DNA from: Phytoseiulus persimilis
Taxonomy: Eukaryota; Arthropoda; Arachnida; Mesostigmata; Phytoseiidae
Length of the DNA: 64,000 bases
Assembly: GCA_037576195.1 (NCBI GenBank)
Contig: CM075104.1
Coordinates: 23,762,211 to 23,826,210, forward strand
Reading direction: 5' to 3'
Made by a program: the position numbers and the translations under genes. The notes beneath the pieces were generated by a model. The model searched no databases. It was given only the letters and a program-made list of their open reading frames with translations, and was not told the origin of the DNA. Below are positions 21,801 through 31,932 of this stretch, piece by piece (the stretch's first letter is position 1; each line of letters opens with the position of its first letter).

Positions 21801-22015
21801 GGCTCAGGGGGAGGGAAGAATGGGATTATGTTTCGGGGCATTTCGAGAGGATCATGTTGGGCAAAACAGCGAGGGAGGAAGGTCGGAGGGCGCAGCTCGT
21901 CGCAAATTCCGAAACACGTCGGATGGCTGGAGTGGGAGAAGGGGCCCGCCAGCGGGCTCTGGACACTGCGAGAGGATCGACGGACTCTCATGGACTGGAT
22001 GCGGGGGGCATTTAG
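18860..22015 (+). pseudogene. R1-like element 1 ORF2 (endonuclease-reverse transcriptase), frameshifted
   Basis: ATG at 18860 (MGGITIIQVNLNRSRDAH). A direct duplication of 32 bp (19023-19054 and 19055-19086) shifts the frame inside the endonuclease; the next frame runs to 19806 and carries GDFNAKGADWGN and the SDHRYI motif. A second shift near the run of nine G at 19694-19702 leads to the frame that stays open to 22015. That frame has RT motifs LLDVKNAFNSLEW, GVPQGSILGPTLWN and an intact YADD box (20843-20854), then the finger CTLCTSGETDDVEHTVLHC. Either shift could be a sequencing error (homopolymer) or true decay; the 32-bp duplication looks real. Confidence 0.85.
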
Positions 22016-22229
22016 GTCCGAGCAGCGAAAACTCAGCGCAACACATACAACGATACACGTTCACCACTGACCACGGCACACACATCGGCACACTTCTCAT
22101 CATACACAACAGAACACCACCAAGCAAATGGCTCGCGAGGATACGATGTAGGGCACGGAGACAAGAATGTTGACTCCCGTTCCCATTGGTTCGAAGTAAT
22201 GCTAAACCAATTCCGTCCATGGGAGCGGC

Positions 22230-22317
22230 CCCCCGTTCGAAAGCGGGGGTTGGGGAGACTCCGGGTTTTTAGTGGGTTTGCGACTCCCACAGTACTGTGC
22301 TGGGGCTGTGGCACAGT
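22230..22317 (+). other. Conserved three-hairpin 3' UTR structure, element 1
   Basis: Hairpin 1: CCCCCG 22230-22235 with CGGGGG 22244-22249. Hairpin 2: GTGGG 22272-22276 with CCCAC 22286-22290. Hairpin 3: ACTGTGC 22294-22300 with GCACAGT 22311-22317. Same order and spacing as in elements 2 and 3. Confidence 0.75.
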
Positions 22318-22369
22318 CTGCATCACGCATTTTTCTTCCTGGACCCCACAAAAAAAAAAAAAAAAAAAA

Positions 22370-22383
22370 GACCCGGGAGAGTA
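22370..22383 (+). repeat. Target-site duplication, right copy, R1-like element 1
   Basis: GACCCGGGAGAGTA directly after the poly(A) tail; the minisatellite continues in register from the next base. Confidence 0.9.
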
Positions 22384-22530
22384 TGTTCAGATTGGTCCCA
22401 GAATCACCTTCATGTCTTTCAGAAAAAGTGCGGACGAACTGACAAACTGACAAACTGACTGACAAACTGACAGACTAAGCCGATTATATATAGTAAGGAT
22501 ATCTCAGACGGACTTGAGTCGTACTCGTTC
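22384..22530 (-). mobile_element. LTR-like segment: end of minisatellite plus TATA promoter region
   Basis: Last partial minisatellite unit, a CAGTTTGT-type short repeat (CTGACAAA on the plus strand) and the stretch TATATAATCGGCTTAG read on the minus strand. The same succession occurs in plus orientation at 48691-48790, directly behind a Gypsy polypurine tract, and similarity extends upstream of the TATA (TCCTT, GTCCGT). I infer an LTR in minus orientation, split by R1-like element 1. Confidence 0.6.
22485..22492. promoter_or_regulatory. TATATATA box
   Basis: TATATATA 80-90 bp before the ATG of the DUF7869-type ORF on the plus strand; because the motif is a palindrome it could also serve the minus-strand LTR. 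Confidence 0.45.
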
Positions 22531-22572
22531 GCGAGACCCTCATTGTTCAGTGAGCAGCTGAGTGCGAGCATC

Positions 22573-24344
22573 ATGAACTCCGACGAGCCAAGAAGACGCG
22601 AAGTTTCACATGAAGTGCTAAGTCGAAAACGGCGTTGGAATAGCGACTCCTGGGCGAAGAATCAGAGGAAACTGTCACTGCACAGTTCTTCGGGAAAAAC
22701 CTCGAGAATCTGCTGCACTCATGCGAGTGATTCATCCTTCTGCCAAGCCCATCGACTTCAAGAAGACGAACTGGAATATGTCCACTCGTTGATGTACCAA
22801 GACAGCGTCAAAGAGCGACAGGACGCTTTCCTCACATCTCTCGTAAGTGTAGTGTCTGTGAAACGGCGTAGAGCTCGGACGGATCCTCCCAAAGAAAGAA
22901 CGTTCACGGCGCGTTATACTATCCCGCTGCCTGGAACTCCGGATACGATCACTGTCTGCGCTGCGAGTTTTCGCAGCATACTCTGTGTGGGTACCAAACG
23001 AGTCAACAATCTTGTACGATACGCGATGGAGAACAAGATTTCTCGACCCGAAAGGAGAGGAGGTTATCGAATCAGCGAAGAACACGAATGGAAGAAAGAA
23101 CTCATTCGAAGACACATCGAAAGCTTCCACTGTAAGGACTCACACTCTATGCCCGTGTCAGGGCGCCGAAGCGGCAATATCTGTCGAGTCTGTTGAGCGT
23201 TGCGAAAATGCACTGCATGTTCCTCGAGAAGCATGCAAGCTCCGAAGTCGGTTACAAAACGTATCACCACATTTTTGCTTCCGAATATTATCTTGCGTTC
23301 GGCAACCCTCGAAGTGACGTGTGCTCCACTTGCACAAGCTTTGCGGAGAAGCTTCGACTCGAGCAGAGTGAAAATTCGAAGGCGACGATCGTGGCCGAGC
23401 AGGCTCTCCATGTTTCCCGGGCCAGGCGATTCTACAAACTACTCAAAGAAGATCAAGATGAGTATACTGTGACCCTGTGCTTCGACCTCATACAGAACCA
23501 AGAATTGCCACGCACACCTGTGGGCGAAGCTTACTACTCCCGCCAGCAATGGCAGTACTTCTTCGGCATAGTGAACTGCAACTATACGACGCGCCAGGGC
23601 TCTGAAGCAGCCACTTTTCACACCTGGGGGGAACACCAGGCAGGCAGGGGTTCTAAGGAAATCGGAAGTGCGCTTTATCATTATCTGACGACGAGTTCAC
23701 CGACCGGTACGAAAAAAGTAAGGTTGTTTAGCGATAACTGCGCGGGTCAGAATGAGAACTACCCCATGATCGCTATGCTCTCTGCATTCGCCTCGCGAAC
23801 GAGAATCGAACTGGAATATTTCTTCCCAATCAGAGGGCACTCCTACTTGCCCGCCGACCGTGCGTTTGGCAGGGTCGAAAAAAGGCTCCGTCGACACGAA
23901 ACGATCTTACTTCCTGCCGGCTACTTCGAAGAGTTTAGAAAGGAAGGGACCGTCCGCGAGTTTCCCGCTGACTGGTCGATATATAACTTGAAGGCTTTCG
24001 CTCATTCCGTTCTGAGAGCGAAACAAACTTTCTTGATATCTGAGCAACGGAGGCTCAGGATTCTCGGTGATGCCATAGAAATCTCGACAGATTTCAGCGC
24101 TCCTTCAAAGCGAGTCTCGATTCTCAAACGAGGTAGAAACTTCTCGCGTTTCATATTAGCCGAACTGAAATGTGAAGAAGAAAATCGTATGAAAGATGCA
24201 AAGAAAAAGGATGTCATGCGCTTATTGGAAATTATTGGTGTGGACGAGAGACACCCGGCTTACCGATTCTATCGCGGGTCTCTTTGCTCGAGGCGAGGAG
24301 AGGAGTATTCAACTCAAGACTCCGAATCCGAGACATCGGATTAG
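22573..24344 (+). pseudogene. DUF7869-type transposon-related protein, one frameshift
   Basis: ATG at 22573 (MNSDEPRRREVSHEVLSRKR). The frame is open to 23196, but family-like sequence changes frame near 23146: ...CKDSH in the first frame continues as YARVRAPKRQYLSSLLS in the second, which runs to 24344. The difference is explained by two extra bases in the CACTCT tract around 23143-23149. The second part carries the family core: PRSDVCSTC, a Gly-rich WGEHQAGRGSKEIGSALYHY, VRLFSDNCAGQNENYPM and FFPIRGHSYLPADRAFGRVE. Such proteins are abundant, transposon-linked and of unproven chemistry in arthropods; the SDNC Asp and PADR Asp would suit an RNase-H-fold nuclease (inference). No introns. About 600 residues if the shift is ignored. 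Confidence 0.75.
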
Positions 24345-24379
24345 AATATTCTCATCACTGATTATTTCTGCATCGAAGA

Positions 24380-24385
24380 ATAAAA
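24380..24385 (+). promoter_or_regulatory. Polyadenylation signal AATAAA
   Basis: AATAAA 36 bp after the stop codon of the DUF7869-type ORF, same strand. Confidence 0.55.
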
Positions 24386-25042
24386 TCAACAGAACGAAAA
24401 CGACCGTGGTCCTCTGTGGTTTACAGAGGTCTCATGCAGGGAGGGGAGAACCGTGGTCATCGTTTCAGGTTGTGAGCTCACGAGATTGCCAACAGCGCTC
24501 CCAGGCGTAGATCTCCGTTTATCCTAAAAAGCGTGGCTTTTCGGAGACATTCCTCCTCGATACACAGCTACCTTGGACTCATTCCCTTCTGACAATGAAA
24601 TACTGTCGGACTCATCTCCTTTTGGAAATGAACCTGTTCTTGAGCCCTCCTTTCGCGGCAGTAGCGAACGAATATCACCGATGTGAGACTAGCATTTGGA
24701 AGGGAGCTTGATCCAGGACCGATATCAATCGAAATCCGGAATTCGACAAAAATGGACTTATCGCCGTTTGGAGTCGAGCTCGTCATATGTAGAAAGCCAA
24801 ATTTAGAACCCAGAATATGTGCATGAGACAGATTCTCGAATGTCTCAACTTCGACAAAAGTTTCTTTTTGCAACGAGCTTCTTTGTTTTGCAAAGAAACG
24901 ACTCGGCACACCAATGGAGAAGAGTCAGGCCATTTTATAGGGACAAGAAATGACAATTTCTTAAAGCATGCGGAGCATAAAATGTATGCAGAAACGCAGG
25001 ACGATATAACACGATAAAAGAGAGGATGCATGATAAGTACAA
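24386..25042. other. Gene-free stretch between the DUF7869 ORF and the fold-back repeat
   Basis: Short open frames only; nothing recognised. Confidence 0.5.
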
Positions 25043-26337
25043 TTAAAGAAAGGGTCTCGGCCATTAGGGCTTGGCCATCGGCCCCGTGGATTTTGCACTG
25101 CTCCTGAAAGAACTTCGTCAACTTCAAAGGCTCATATCTCGGCTCCCAGATGGGTCACAGCGCCGATCGAGTTATTTTTGGAAAGCTAAAGAAGAGAGCT
25201 ATCGAATGGCGTACATGCCGTTTGGATCGAAGATGACCAAATACCTTTCAAATCGATGAATTCGAGACCGATGCGAAAATAGATAGCGTCGAGTGCGCAC
25301 TCTGGAGTTGAGCTGAATCGGAAGGGCACTGAGAGTCGAAGGTTTCGCAAAAAAAAAATCCAAAAAAAAAGGCGCTTTTTTTTTCGCCGAAAATATTTTT
25401 ACCTTGGACTCTCCCTCCCCCCCGCGGCTTACAGCCGTTGCGCCCGGGCGGTCAGCTATGCGCAGGTGCTCGAGCCCAACATGTATGCATGTTTTGAGCT
25501 CCGACTTCATCACTAGAGAGCTCAGGGAGCAAAAAAATCTGAGGGTCGACCGGAGTCAAAAATATTCTCGGCGAAGAAAAAAGCGCCTCTTTTCTCTTCG
25601 CAAAACTTTCGACTCTCAGTGACCGTTCGATTCAGCTCAACTGCAGAGTGCGCACTCGACGCTATCTATTCTCGCATCGGTCTCCAATTCATCGATTTTA
25701 AAGGTATGCGTCTATCTTCGATCCAAACGGCATGTGAGCCATTCGATAGCTCTCTTCTTTAGCTTTTCAAAAACAACTCGATCGGCGCTGTAACCCATCT
25801 GGGAGCCGAGATATGGGCCTTTGAAGTTGACCAAGTTTTGCCAGGAGTAGTGCAAAATCCACGGGGCCACTAATGCTCTCTAGGGAAGAAGTCGGAGCGC
25901 AAAACATGCATACATGTTGGGCTCGAGAACCTGCGCATAGCTGACCGCCCGGGCGCAGCGGCTGTGAGCCGGGGGGGGGGAGGGAGAGTCCAAGAGAAAG
26001 AATATTTCCGGCAAAAAAAAAAGCGCCTCTTTTTTCCTCGATTTTTTCTTCGCAAAACCTTCGACTCTCAGTGACCTTTCGATTCAGCTCAACTCCAGAG
26101 TGCGCACTCGACGCTATAATTCATCGATTTTAAAGGTATTCGTCCATCTTCGATCCGAACGAACATATCCCATTCGATAGCTCTCTCCTTCAGCTTTCCA
26201 AAAATAATTCGATCGGCGCTGTAACCCATCTGGGAGCCGAGATATGAGCCTTTGAAGTTGACCAAGTTTTGTCAGGAGAAGTGCAAAATCCACGGGGCCG
26301 ATGACCAAGCCTTGATGGCCGAGACCCTTTGTTTAGT
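25043..26337. repeat. Complex fold-back repeat (inverted arms plus an extra internal copy)
   Basis: Left arm 25043-25530 is the reverse complement of about 25865-26337; both ends carry GGGTCTCGGCCAT. Each arm has a part X (about 300 bp, with GGCCCCGTGGATTTTGCAC) and a part Y (about 120 bp, with GCGCCCGGGCGGTCAGCTATG). A third copy of X, in the orientation of the right arm, sits between the arms at about 25560-25865. The order is therefore X(inverted)-Y, X, Y(inverted)-X. The copies differ by scattered substitutions and small indels, mostly in A/T runs. It resembles a fold-back (FB-like) transposon or a MITE cluster; no target duplication was identified. Confidence 0.75.
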
Positions 26338-26657
26338 CTATAGTAGTATTTGTGTGGACGATTCTTCAGATCTTTCATCAGCTCCTTAATCTTGAGCATA
26401 GTCGAAACAATCATTGGTCTCTCCGATTGTGCAGCAGTAACTTCTTGTGTTGAAGAACGATGCGGGTGGATGACGTCGGCGATTATTGTTGAAATCTCCG
26501 ACTCCGGTCGGATTGTAGTCGAGCGAGTGTTGTCAATTAGCGAATCCTCAAGACGACGCTCAACAGAATTTCCTGCCTGATTCACGACGATTGGAACCTC
26601 GATCGATCTATTAGAAGCGGGCACTGCGATAGGAACGCCACGATCACTAGCCAAGAT
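26190..26657 (-). pseudogene. Open extension behind the TAG of the glycoprotein gene, running into the fold-back repeat
   Basis: Same frame as the preceding exon, 154 codons without stop. The first ~110 (SEISTIIADVIHPHRSS, MLKIKELMKDLKNRPHKYYY) look like protein; from about 26330 on the sequence is the repeat itself. Either a former C-terminal part cut off by a nonsense change and an insertion, or the tail of a different exon. Confidence 0.35.
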
Positions 26658-27412
26658 CTAAGCTGGATCGGCCGACTGCGGAACCGTTACAGACTGCTCT
26701 ACAACACGTGTCTCGCAACCGACGTGGAGAGAGTGATCAGAAGCAGACGTCCACGCGCCATCATCATTCAACAAAATCGGCGAAGGAGAGGAAGTCGTTT
26801 CCGTAACATCAACAGAAGCGTTCGTTTGTGCGGGGATGTGTTCTGGAGTGGTTTCCCCAGAAGCATCCAGTTCAATTGCCCCGGACGCCGACAATCCAAT
26901 CGAAACATTCCTCGAAATGGGGGGCCGTGTGATGTTCTCCACAGCCCGGCCATTATAAACATCAACGCTCGCCGCCAACGAACACAGACAAGATCCATCC
27001 GGAAAAAGCAAAACGGACAGATTCGTTGGAGCAGATCCGAGCTCATTCAACAGATGAGCTGACGATGCGCCATCACCATTAGGATAAGTAGGATCTGCAA
27101 ATATGGTCGATATATCGAACACCAAGAAGGCATAAAATTATATGCATCAAAATATCGACGATACTAACGCTCAGTGATCCAGGCCAACATTGTCACATTC
27201 CCAACCAGCGACAATAGGCAAAGGACGAGCAACAGAAGGAGCGGACGTGTACAACAGGAAACAGGATCGGCAACAATCACGTCCGGAACATAACGAGGCT
27301 CCAGTTCACCAGCAAGATTGACCTCACTCATTTCGTATTGCTCAGCATGAGCAACACCATAGGAACCACGGAACTGTCGAAATCGAGTAAGACGCGCAAT
27401 CAGTGAAGACAT
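26658..27412 (-). CDS. Unrecognised type II membrane glycoprotein, two exons
   Basis: Exons 27412-27169 and 27094-26658 (GTTAGT donor, TTTGCAG acceptor), 681 nt, 226 residues, phase 1 at the junction. An Arg-rich cytoplasmic segment (MSSLIARLTRFRQFRGSYG) is followed by one membrane helix (PLLLLLVLCLLSLVGNVTML) and an extracellular part with sequons NLS, NIT, NVS and NAS and a few Cys (CLCSLAA, VGCET). No signal peptide, so type II topology is inferred. The layout recalls sarcoglycan-type proteins but sequence support is weak. The frame is closed by one TAG (26658-26660) and then stays open to 26190 with protein-like composition before entering the fold-back repeat, so the true C-terminus may be longer. 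Confidence 0.5.
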
Positions 27413-27690
27413 CCTCAGAGCTCGGGATTTCAAGACAATATGAAACTCGACAGACTCAACATAGAACAAATAGAGTCTGGTGACACAAGCAAGGAGATGG
27501 TAATCCGCCAACGACCAATATTCAAGGAATCTCCCGGATCAGCTTCACGCTACAGAATGTGAACATATGATACGTATGACTAGAATCATAGTATAGAATT
27601 CTAGGCGACATATTTTTGGATAAGGTTCATATTGATTATCACGAATTACGCCTATATGCACTCTTGCCCGCCTGCTTGAAATTGGGGGCT

Positions 27691-27930
27691 TTGTTGTAAT
27701 ATTTCGCTCAGACGGCCAAGCATACAGCGGCATCGGCTGTCGAGCCGATGGCCATGGTACGGCGTCCCTTACGGAAGCGCACGTCTATAGTTACCCTCTC
27801 GTGTAACCCCGATCCATAGGATATATAAGCAGCTTCCTTTACTTCAATAAACATCGTATTCTATCTATCGGTGTAGTCGTCGTAATCGTCGCGTATGCTA
27901 CGCCGACGCTGTATCAGTTCTCAGTCCGCT
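27691..27930 (+). mobile_element. Possible solo LTR (Copia-like)
   Basis: A G-rich tract (ATTGGGGGCT) precedes TGTTGTAATATTTC, a typical Copia LTR start. Inside are TATATAAG (about 27829) and, 25 bp on, AATAAA (about 27847), the usual promoter/poly(A) pair of an LTR. No second copy was found in the window, so this rests on signals only. Confidence 0.35.
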
Positions 27931-27992
27931 TTCTGACGAACGGTGCTTACGACTCTTCGAGTATTCGGAACCAGAGGCTCTCATCATTCAGA

Positions 27993-28400
27993 TTAAGTTT
28001 GAAGTGCACGGAATCTTCGACACTCTTCATGATATTCATGATATTTCTGCAGTGTCTCTGGAGTTGACACGAGATTCACCCGAGCCGTCGGTTCTGCTTG
28101 TGGCTTGACAACCGTGAGGTTCATTGCATACAGCCCCCCGCTCGGCTTTCCGTTGAGCAGTGTCTCTCCAGACGAGTCTTTTCGAACTGTCACGCCCGTT
28201 ATGCTGATGATCACGGTGCACCCGTTTTCCGCGGCGGCTTTCGCTGATAGGAGATTCGCACTTGCTTCCAGTATGAGAAGAACCCTTAACGGTTCGACGG
28301 ATGCCTCGAGGCTCTGCATCATGAACGACGATACCTTGGGTCGTTTGCCTGCTGGGTCGGCTGCTGGGTCAGAGTGACGGCATGGTTCAATCCTCAACAC
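27993..28400 (-). mobile_element. Ty1/Copia pol fragment (gag-pre-integrase region)
   Basis: Minus-strand translation NLLSAKAAAENGCTVIIS, TVRKDSSGETLLNGKPSGG, LYAMNLTVVKPQAEPTARVN follows the region between protease and integrase in Copia (N.LLSV...A..G..V.F....G.L..TG....LY.L). It breaks down where the HHCC domain should start. Opposite in orientation to the possible LTR beside it. Confidence 0.65.
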
Positions 28401-28746
28401 ATGCCTTCTATTCTCTCCATGTATCTGATTTTGCTCTGCGCTTCCCTTGCCTCAAACGAGGACCAGCCGAGTGATGAACTCGTTTGCGACTCTGGTAGTA
28501 GGGAAGCCTAGGGCCCATCTGCCCGCTTCTCGTTGCCTCTTTTCCAGCGCTTCGAGTAGCTTCCCTGTGTTCACCAGTACCGAGTCCGCGTATGTCAGTT
28601 GCGGAACTGCGGTCGCTTTCCATTGTGCTCTGGAGACTTCAAATCTATTGAAGCCCTATATGGGTGTTGAGTGCATTCGGTTTAGGGAATGCGTTGCCCG
28701 TCTCACAAATGGATTCCTGCTTTGCTAGATAGTTTTTTGGGTGCTT

Positions 28747-29893
28747 TTCGGTTTGGCGCCCGGCGAGTTGAGCAGCCGAAAATGGCCAGTTATTCGAAGT
28801 TTCTACACGCCATCATAGCCGAGAAGTGGAGAGGATATGAAGAGAGGGTATGGCCAGAATCGAAACGAAGGGACGGCGGGCGGTTCTGAGGTGTTAGGCG
28901 ACAGGCGCATGCCAGCCGAGGCGCCGTGGTGCCGAGTTACTGGCTGGGAGAGCATGGCCAGCGAGGGGAATGTATGAAAGCAATGGCGGCAAGAATTGTG
29001 TCGAACGCCTTGCCAGCCACTTGCTTTCGCCAGCCATTCAACGAGGAACGAATCGAGATTAGAGAGATCCCACCACTCGCAAGTAAGCAGCGTACTCTTG
29101 CGAAAAAGCATGGATACATTGCCTGGCCATGCGGTTGGAATCAGAAGGGGCCAATCGATTGCGCGCGACGATGCCTCTTGCGAGCCTGCAGTGCATGCTT
29201 GCGAGATGACATAGGTACATGGCCTGGCCATCTAGATGGAATCAAAAGGGACAATCGACCGCTCGCTTCATGGAGCCCGAATTCAGCTCTCCCAATCGTC
29301 TCTGCTGAAGACCGAGCCAACCGTTCCCATGTGCTCACGTTGTCTTGTTATGGAGCGGCCCCTCTCCCTACCTCCTCTCCCCTCTCCGACTGTTTCGGCG
29401 TATGGAAACTCGGAATAACCCGCCGATTTCGGCTGCTTAACTCGGCTCACGCCTAACAGAAAAATACCCGGCGGGCTCGGTCACCAGCAACGCCGAATGC
29501 GGAAGCTGAGTCGGATAGGATGGGAATCAGAATGGAATGGGGAAGACCGGGTTTGGGAAATTGCGAGGAGCCAGCAGGGTATTGAGCCACGAGAAGCGGA
29601 TTCGCAAGACTCCGGGGAATGGTCAACGACAGCCGCGGTGCTGCATGAACCGCGAGCAATCCTTTGTCCGTTCTGATTGCAACTGCATGGCCAGGCAATG
29701 AACCCAGGCCAGCTCGCAAGAGTACGCTGCCAACTCGTGAATGTCGCCCGAAGCTCTTCTCCCGGCCTCGCTCCTCATCGCTTCTGGCAGTGGTAAGCAT
29801 GTACGATGGCTCAGCTCCGCTGCGCGTGTCGGCAGGCTGAGGCTGGTGGCGCGTTGTTGCTCGCCAGCTCAACTCGCCGGGCGCCAAACCGAA
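28747..29893. repeat. Element with perfect 27-bp terminal inverted repeats
   Basis: 28747-28773 and 29867-29893 are exact inverted copies (core TTTGGCGCCCGGCGAGTTG). Between them lie another inverted-repeat element (28893-29457) and imperfect repeats, both direct and inverted, around CTGGCCATG (29110-29260 and 29680-29710). No transposase reading frame is present, so this is a non-autonomous element, possibly with a nested one. Confidence 0.6.
28893..29457. mobile_element. Small non-autonomous element with GTTAGGCG/CGCCTAAC ends
   Basis: GTTAGGCG at 28893-28900 and CGCCTAAC at 29450-29457, with further similarity inward (CAGGCG; GCCGAG). The same terminal core bounds the element at 31933-32484. 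Confidence 0.45.
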
Positions 29894-30295
29894 TAGAACT
29901 GTTTTTTGAGTTAGACAAGTGGATCCCCGAATATTTGTGTTAGAGATCAGAATCTGAAGCCTGTAGGGCTCAGATCTCGCACGCGTCTGAGAGCATGACA
30001 CATTCAGATGACTCACAGTACTCCCAGATCACGACGTCTGGGAAATGCAACGAAATCGGGGTTCCAACCCCGACAGGAGATGTAAGGGACTGATACAGAC
30101 AGTCCACATGAACCCAAAAGTACGGAGTCGGGTTTACAACCCCTCCGACCTACAAACCAGACCATCTGTCAACTTATGTTGAGATCGTCTAGTGTCTGGA
30201 CTCCAGACCAATCATGGGAGAGCTACGCTCCCCTTCTAGGTATGTAAGGACCCTCTTTTTCGAATAAACTTCACTGTGGTACAGAGCCTTCTACT
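29894..30295. other. Spacer with short palindromes
   Basis: No gene. A near-perfect hairpin TCGGGGTT-CC-AACCCCGA lies at about 30055-30072. CGAATAAACTTC near 30260 is a possible poly(A) signal on the plus strand. Confidence 0.35.
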
Positions 30296-31932
30296 CTACA
30301 CGTCTCTTGCGTTGTCACTCTTGTTGTCAACTGAGCTAGTGTTCCACACCTTCGATCCTCTACCTTCAAACCCTACGACTTCCAGTCCTATCAATTTGTA
30401 TTCGTTCGCCTCTGGTACCTGATTCCCTTGTATCTGCAGTCCTTCACAGTTTGTTTCTCCTCTCAATGCGTGAATGACTATGGCACTCTTTGTTGGGTTA
30501 AAGGAGATATCTTTCTGGTCCCCGAAGGTACTTGTTACATCGAGAAAAGTTTGCATTTCTTTTTTGCTCTTCCCCATCCGTACGATGTCGTCGGCGAAGA
30601 AAAGGCATGGTATTCTCAGGGGCTATCCCTCCTTCAGATTCCATTGCAATTTATTTGTTCGGACGAGAAACCCAGCTCCTGTCTTCCGTAGCCTGTTTTC
30701 TAGGTCCGCTATGTAGGGTATAGATAGGACGGTATCATAAATATGCGGTACATGATGAACGAGACCGTGATTGGGCGATACGTATCCAATCTGCCCTTTT
30801 TTGAGTTCGGTTCCTCTATCATAGTCACTCTGTGCTGTAGCCAGTCCAGGGGAATGGTTTTCCTTCCACTGGTTACGTCGTTTATTGTTCCCGCGATGTA
30901 CTCGAGGCCGGCTTCGTCCAATTCCCTGAGTACATCTGCCGGTATCTTGTCGAGACCACAGTTGGAGTTTGTCTCAACTCCGCTGAGTAGCCTTTTGATT
31001 TCCTCGCTATTGGTTTTAATATTGGATGGCTTGTCGAGACGTATGTTACGTTCCGCAGGGTCACAGGTCGCAGTGTATCCTTGTCTCCAGAATTTCTTCA
31101 GCTAGTTGAGTGAGGTGCTGTGGAAGTGTCGATTCGTCTACCGGTTCACCGCTAGAATCCTTCGGCGTTGTTGGTTTTTTTGGTCTTGGTTTTGCTTTCC
31201 TCACCAGCTTCCAAAACCGTTTGCTTCGTTCTCTTTTTGGCGCGGACAGGATATCACTCAGCGCTCGACTATCTCGGGCAAAGCTCTCCCTTTCCCCCTC
31301 TCACGGCTTGTTGAGCGGTTCTGTATTCCGCTATTGCAGATCCGATGTTTACAACCAACTCTGATCGACCATTTTTTGTTTTTTTCTTCGCCAACTTTCT
31401 CGAGTTCTGATATCCATCTGGAGTATACCAGCGGTCTATCGGTTGTTTGCTTGGGCTGACTGCTGAGCCCCAACCCCCGTTTAATGATGGCTTTGAGATA
31501 ATCGTATGTTACGCATCCCTTTGCCATTTTCCTTCGAGTTCTGCCGATATGAGCTGTCCGGCTCGTCCGGCCTGATATCGGGTCGTCTTCTTCATTGTGC
31601 CTGCTGTTCTTTGGAAGGGGCTGTTGCACTCCAGAGTTATGAGGTTATGGTCACTTATCGCCGTGATCTCCCTCGTCTCGTCCATTTGCATCCAGCAGAG
31701 CCTCTCGAGGGCGCGGTTGTTCACCAGGATTTTGTCGATGACTGCCGTATCGATTTCCTCGCGTATCGTCCTTCGCATCTTCCAGATTTGTTCAGGATCG
31801 ATAGCCCGCACTCCGCTGCGAAGTTCTCAAGGAGGTCACTACGGTGGTTTCTTCTACAGTCGAGTTCCTCTACGTGCGCGTTCGCGTCTCCTCCTGTGAT
31901 GATGCAATCGTCAGCCTTGCATTTTTCGGTAT

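Larger units (their letters stand above)
16501..22369 (+). mobile_element. R1-like non-LTR retrotransposon 1, full length, with two frame disruptions
   Basis: 5.87 kb element flanked by a 14-bp target-site duplication and ending in a poly(A) run (about 22350-22369). Order: 5' UTR, gag-like ORF1 with CCHC knuckles, ORF2 with apurinic-type endonuclease, reverse transcriptase and C-terminal zinc knuckle, then a 3' UTR with three hairpins. LLDVKNAFNS, the endonuclease-RT order and the C-terminal CxxC...H...C finger are typical of the R1 clade (R1, TRAS, SART, Waldo). It is inserted in a minisatellite, not in 28S rDNA. ORF1 stop and ORF2 start abut as TAAATG (18857-18862). Confidence 0.93.
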
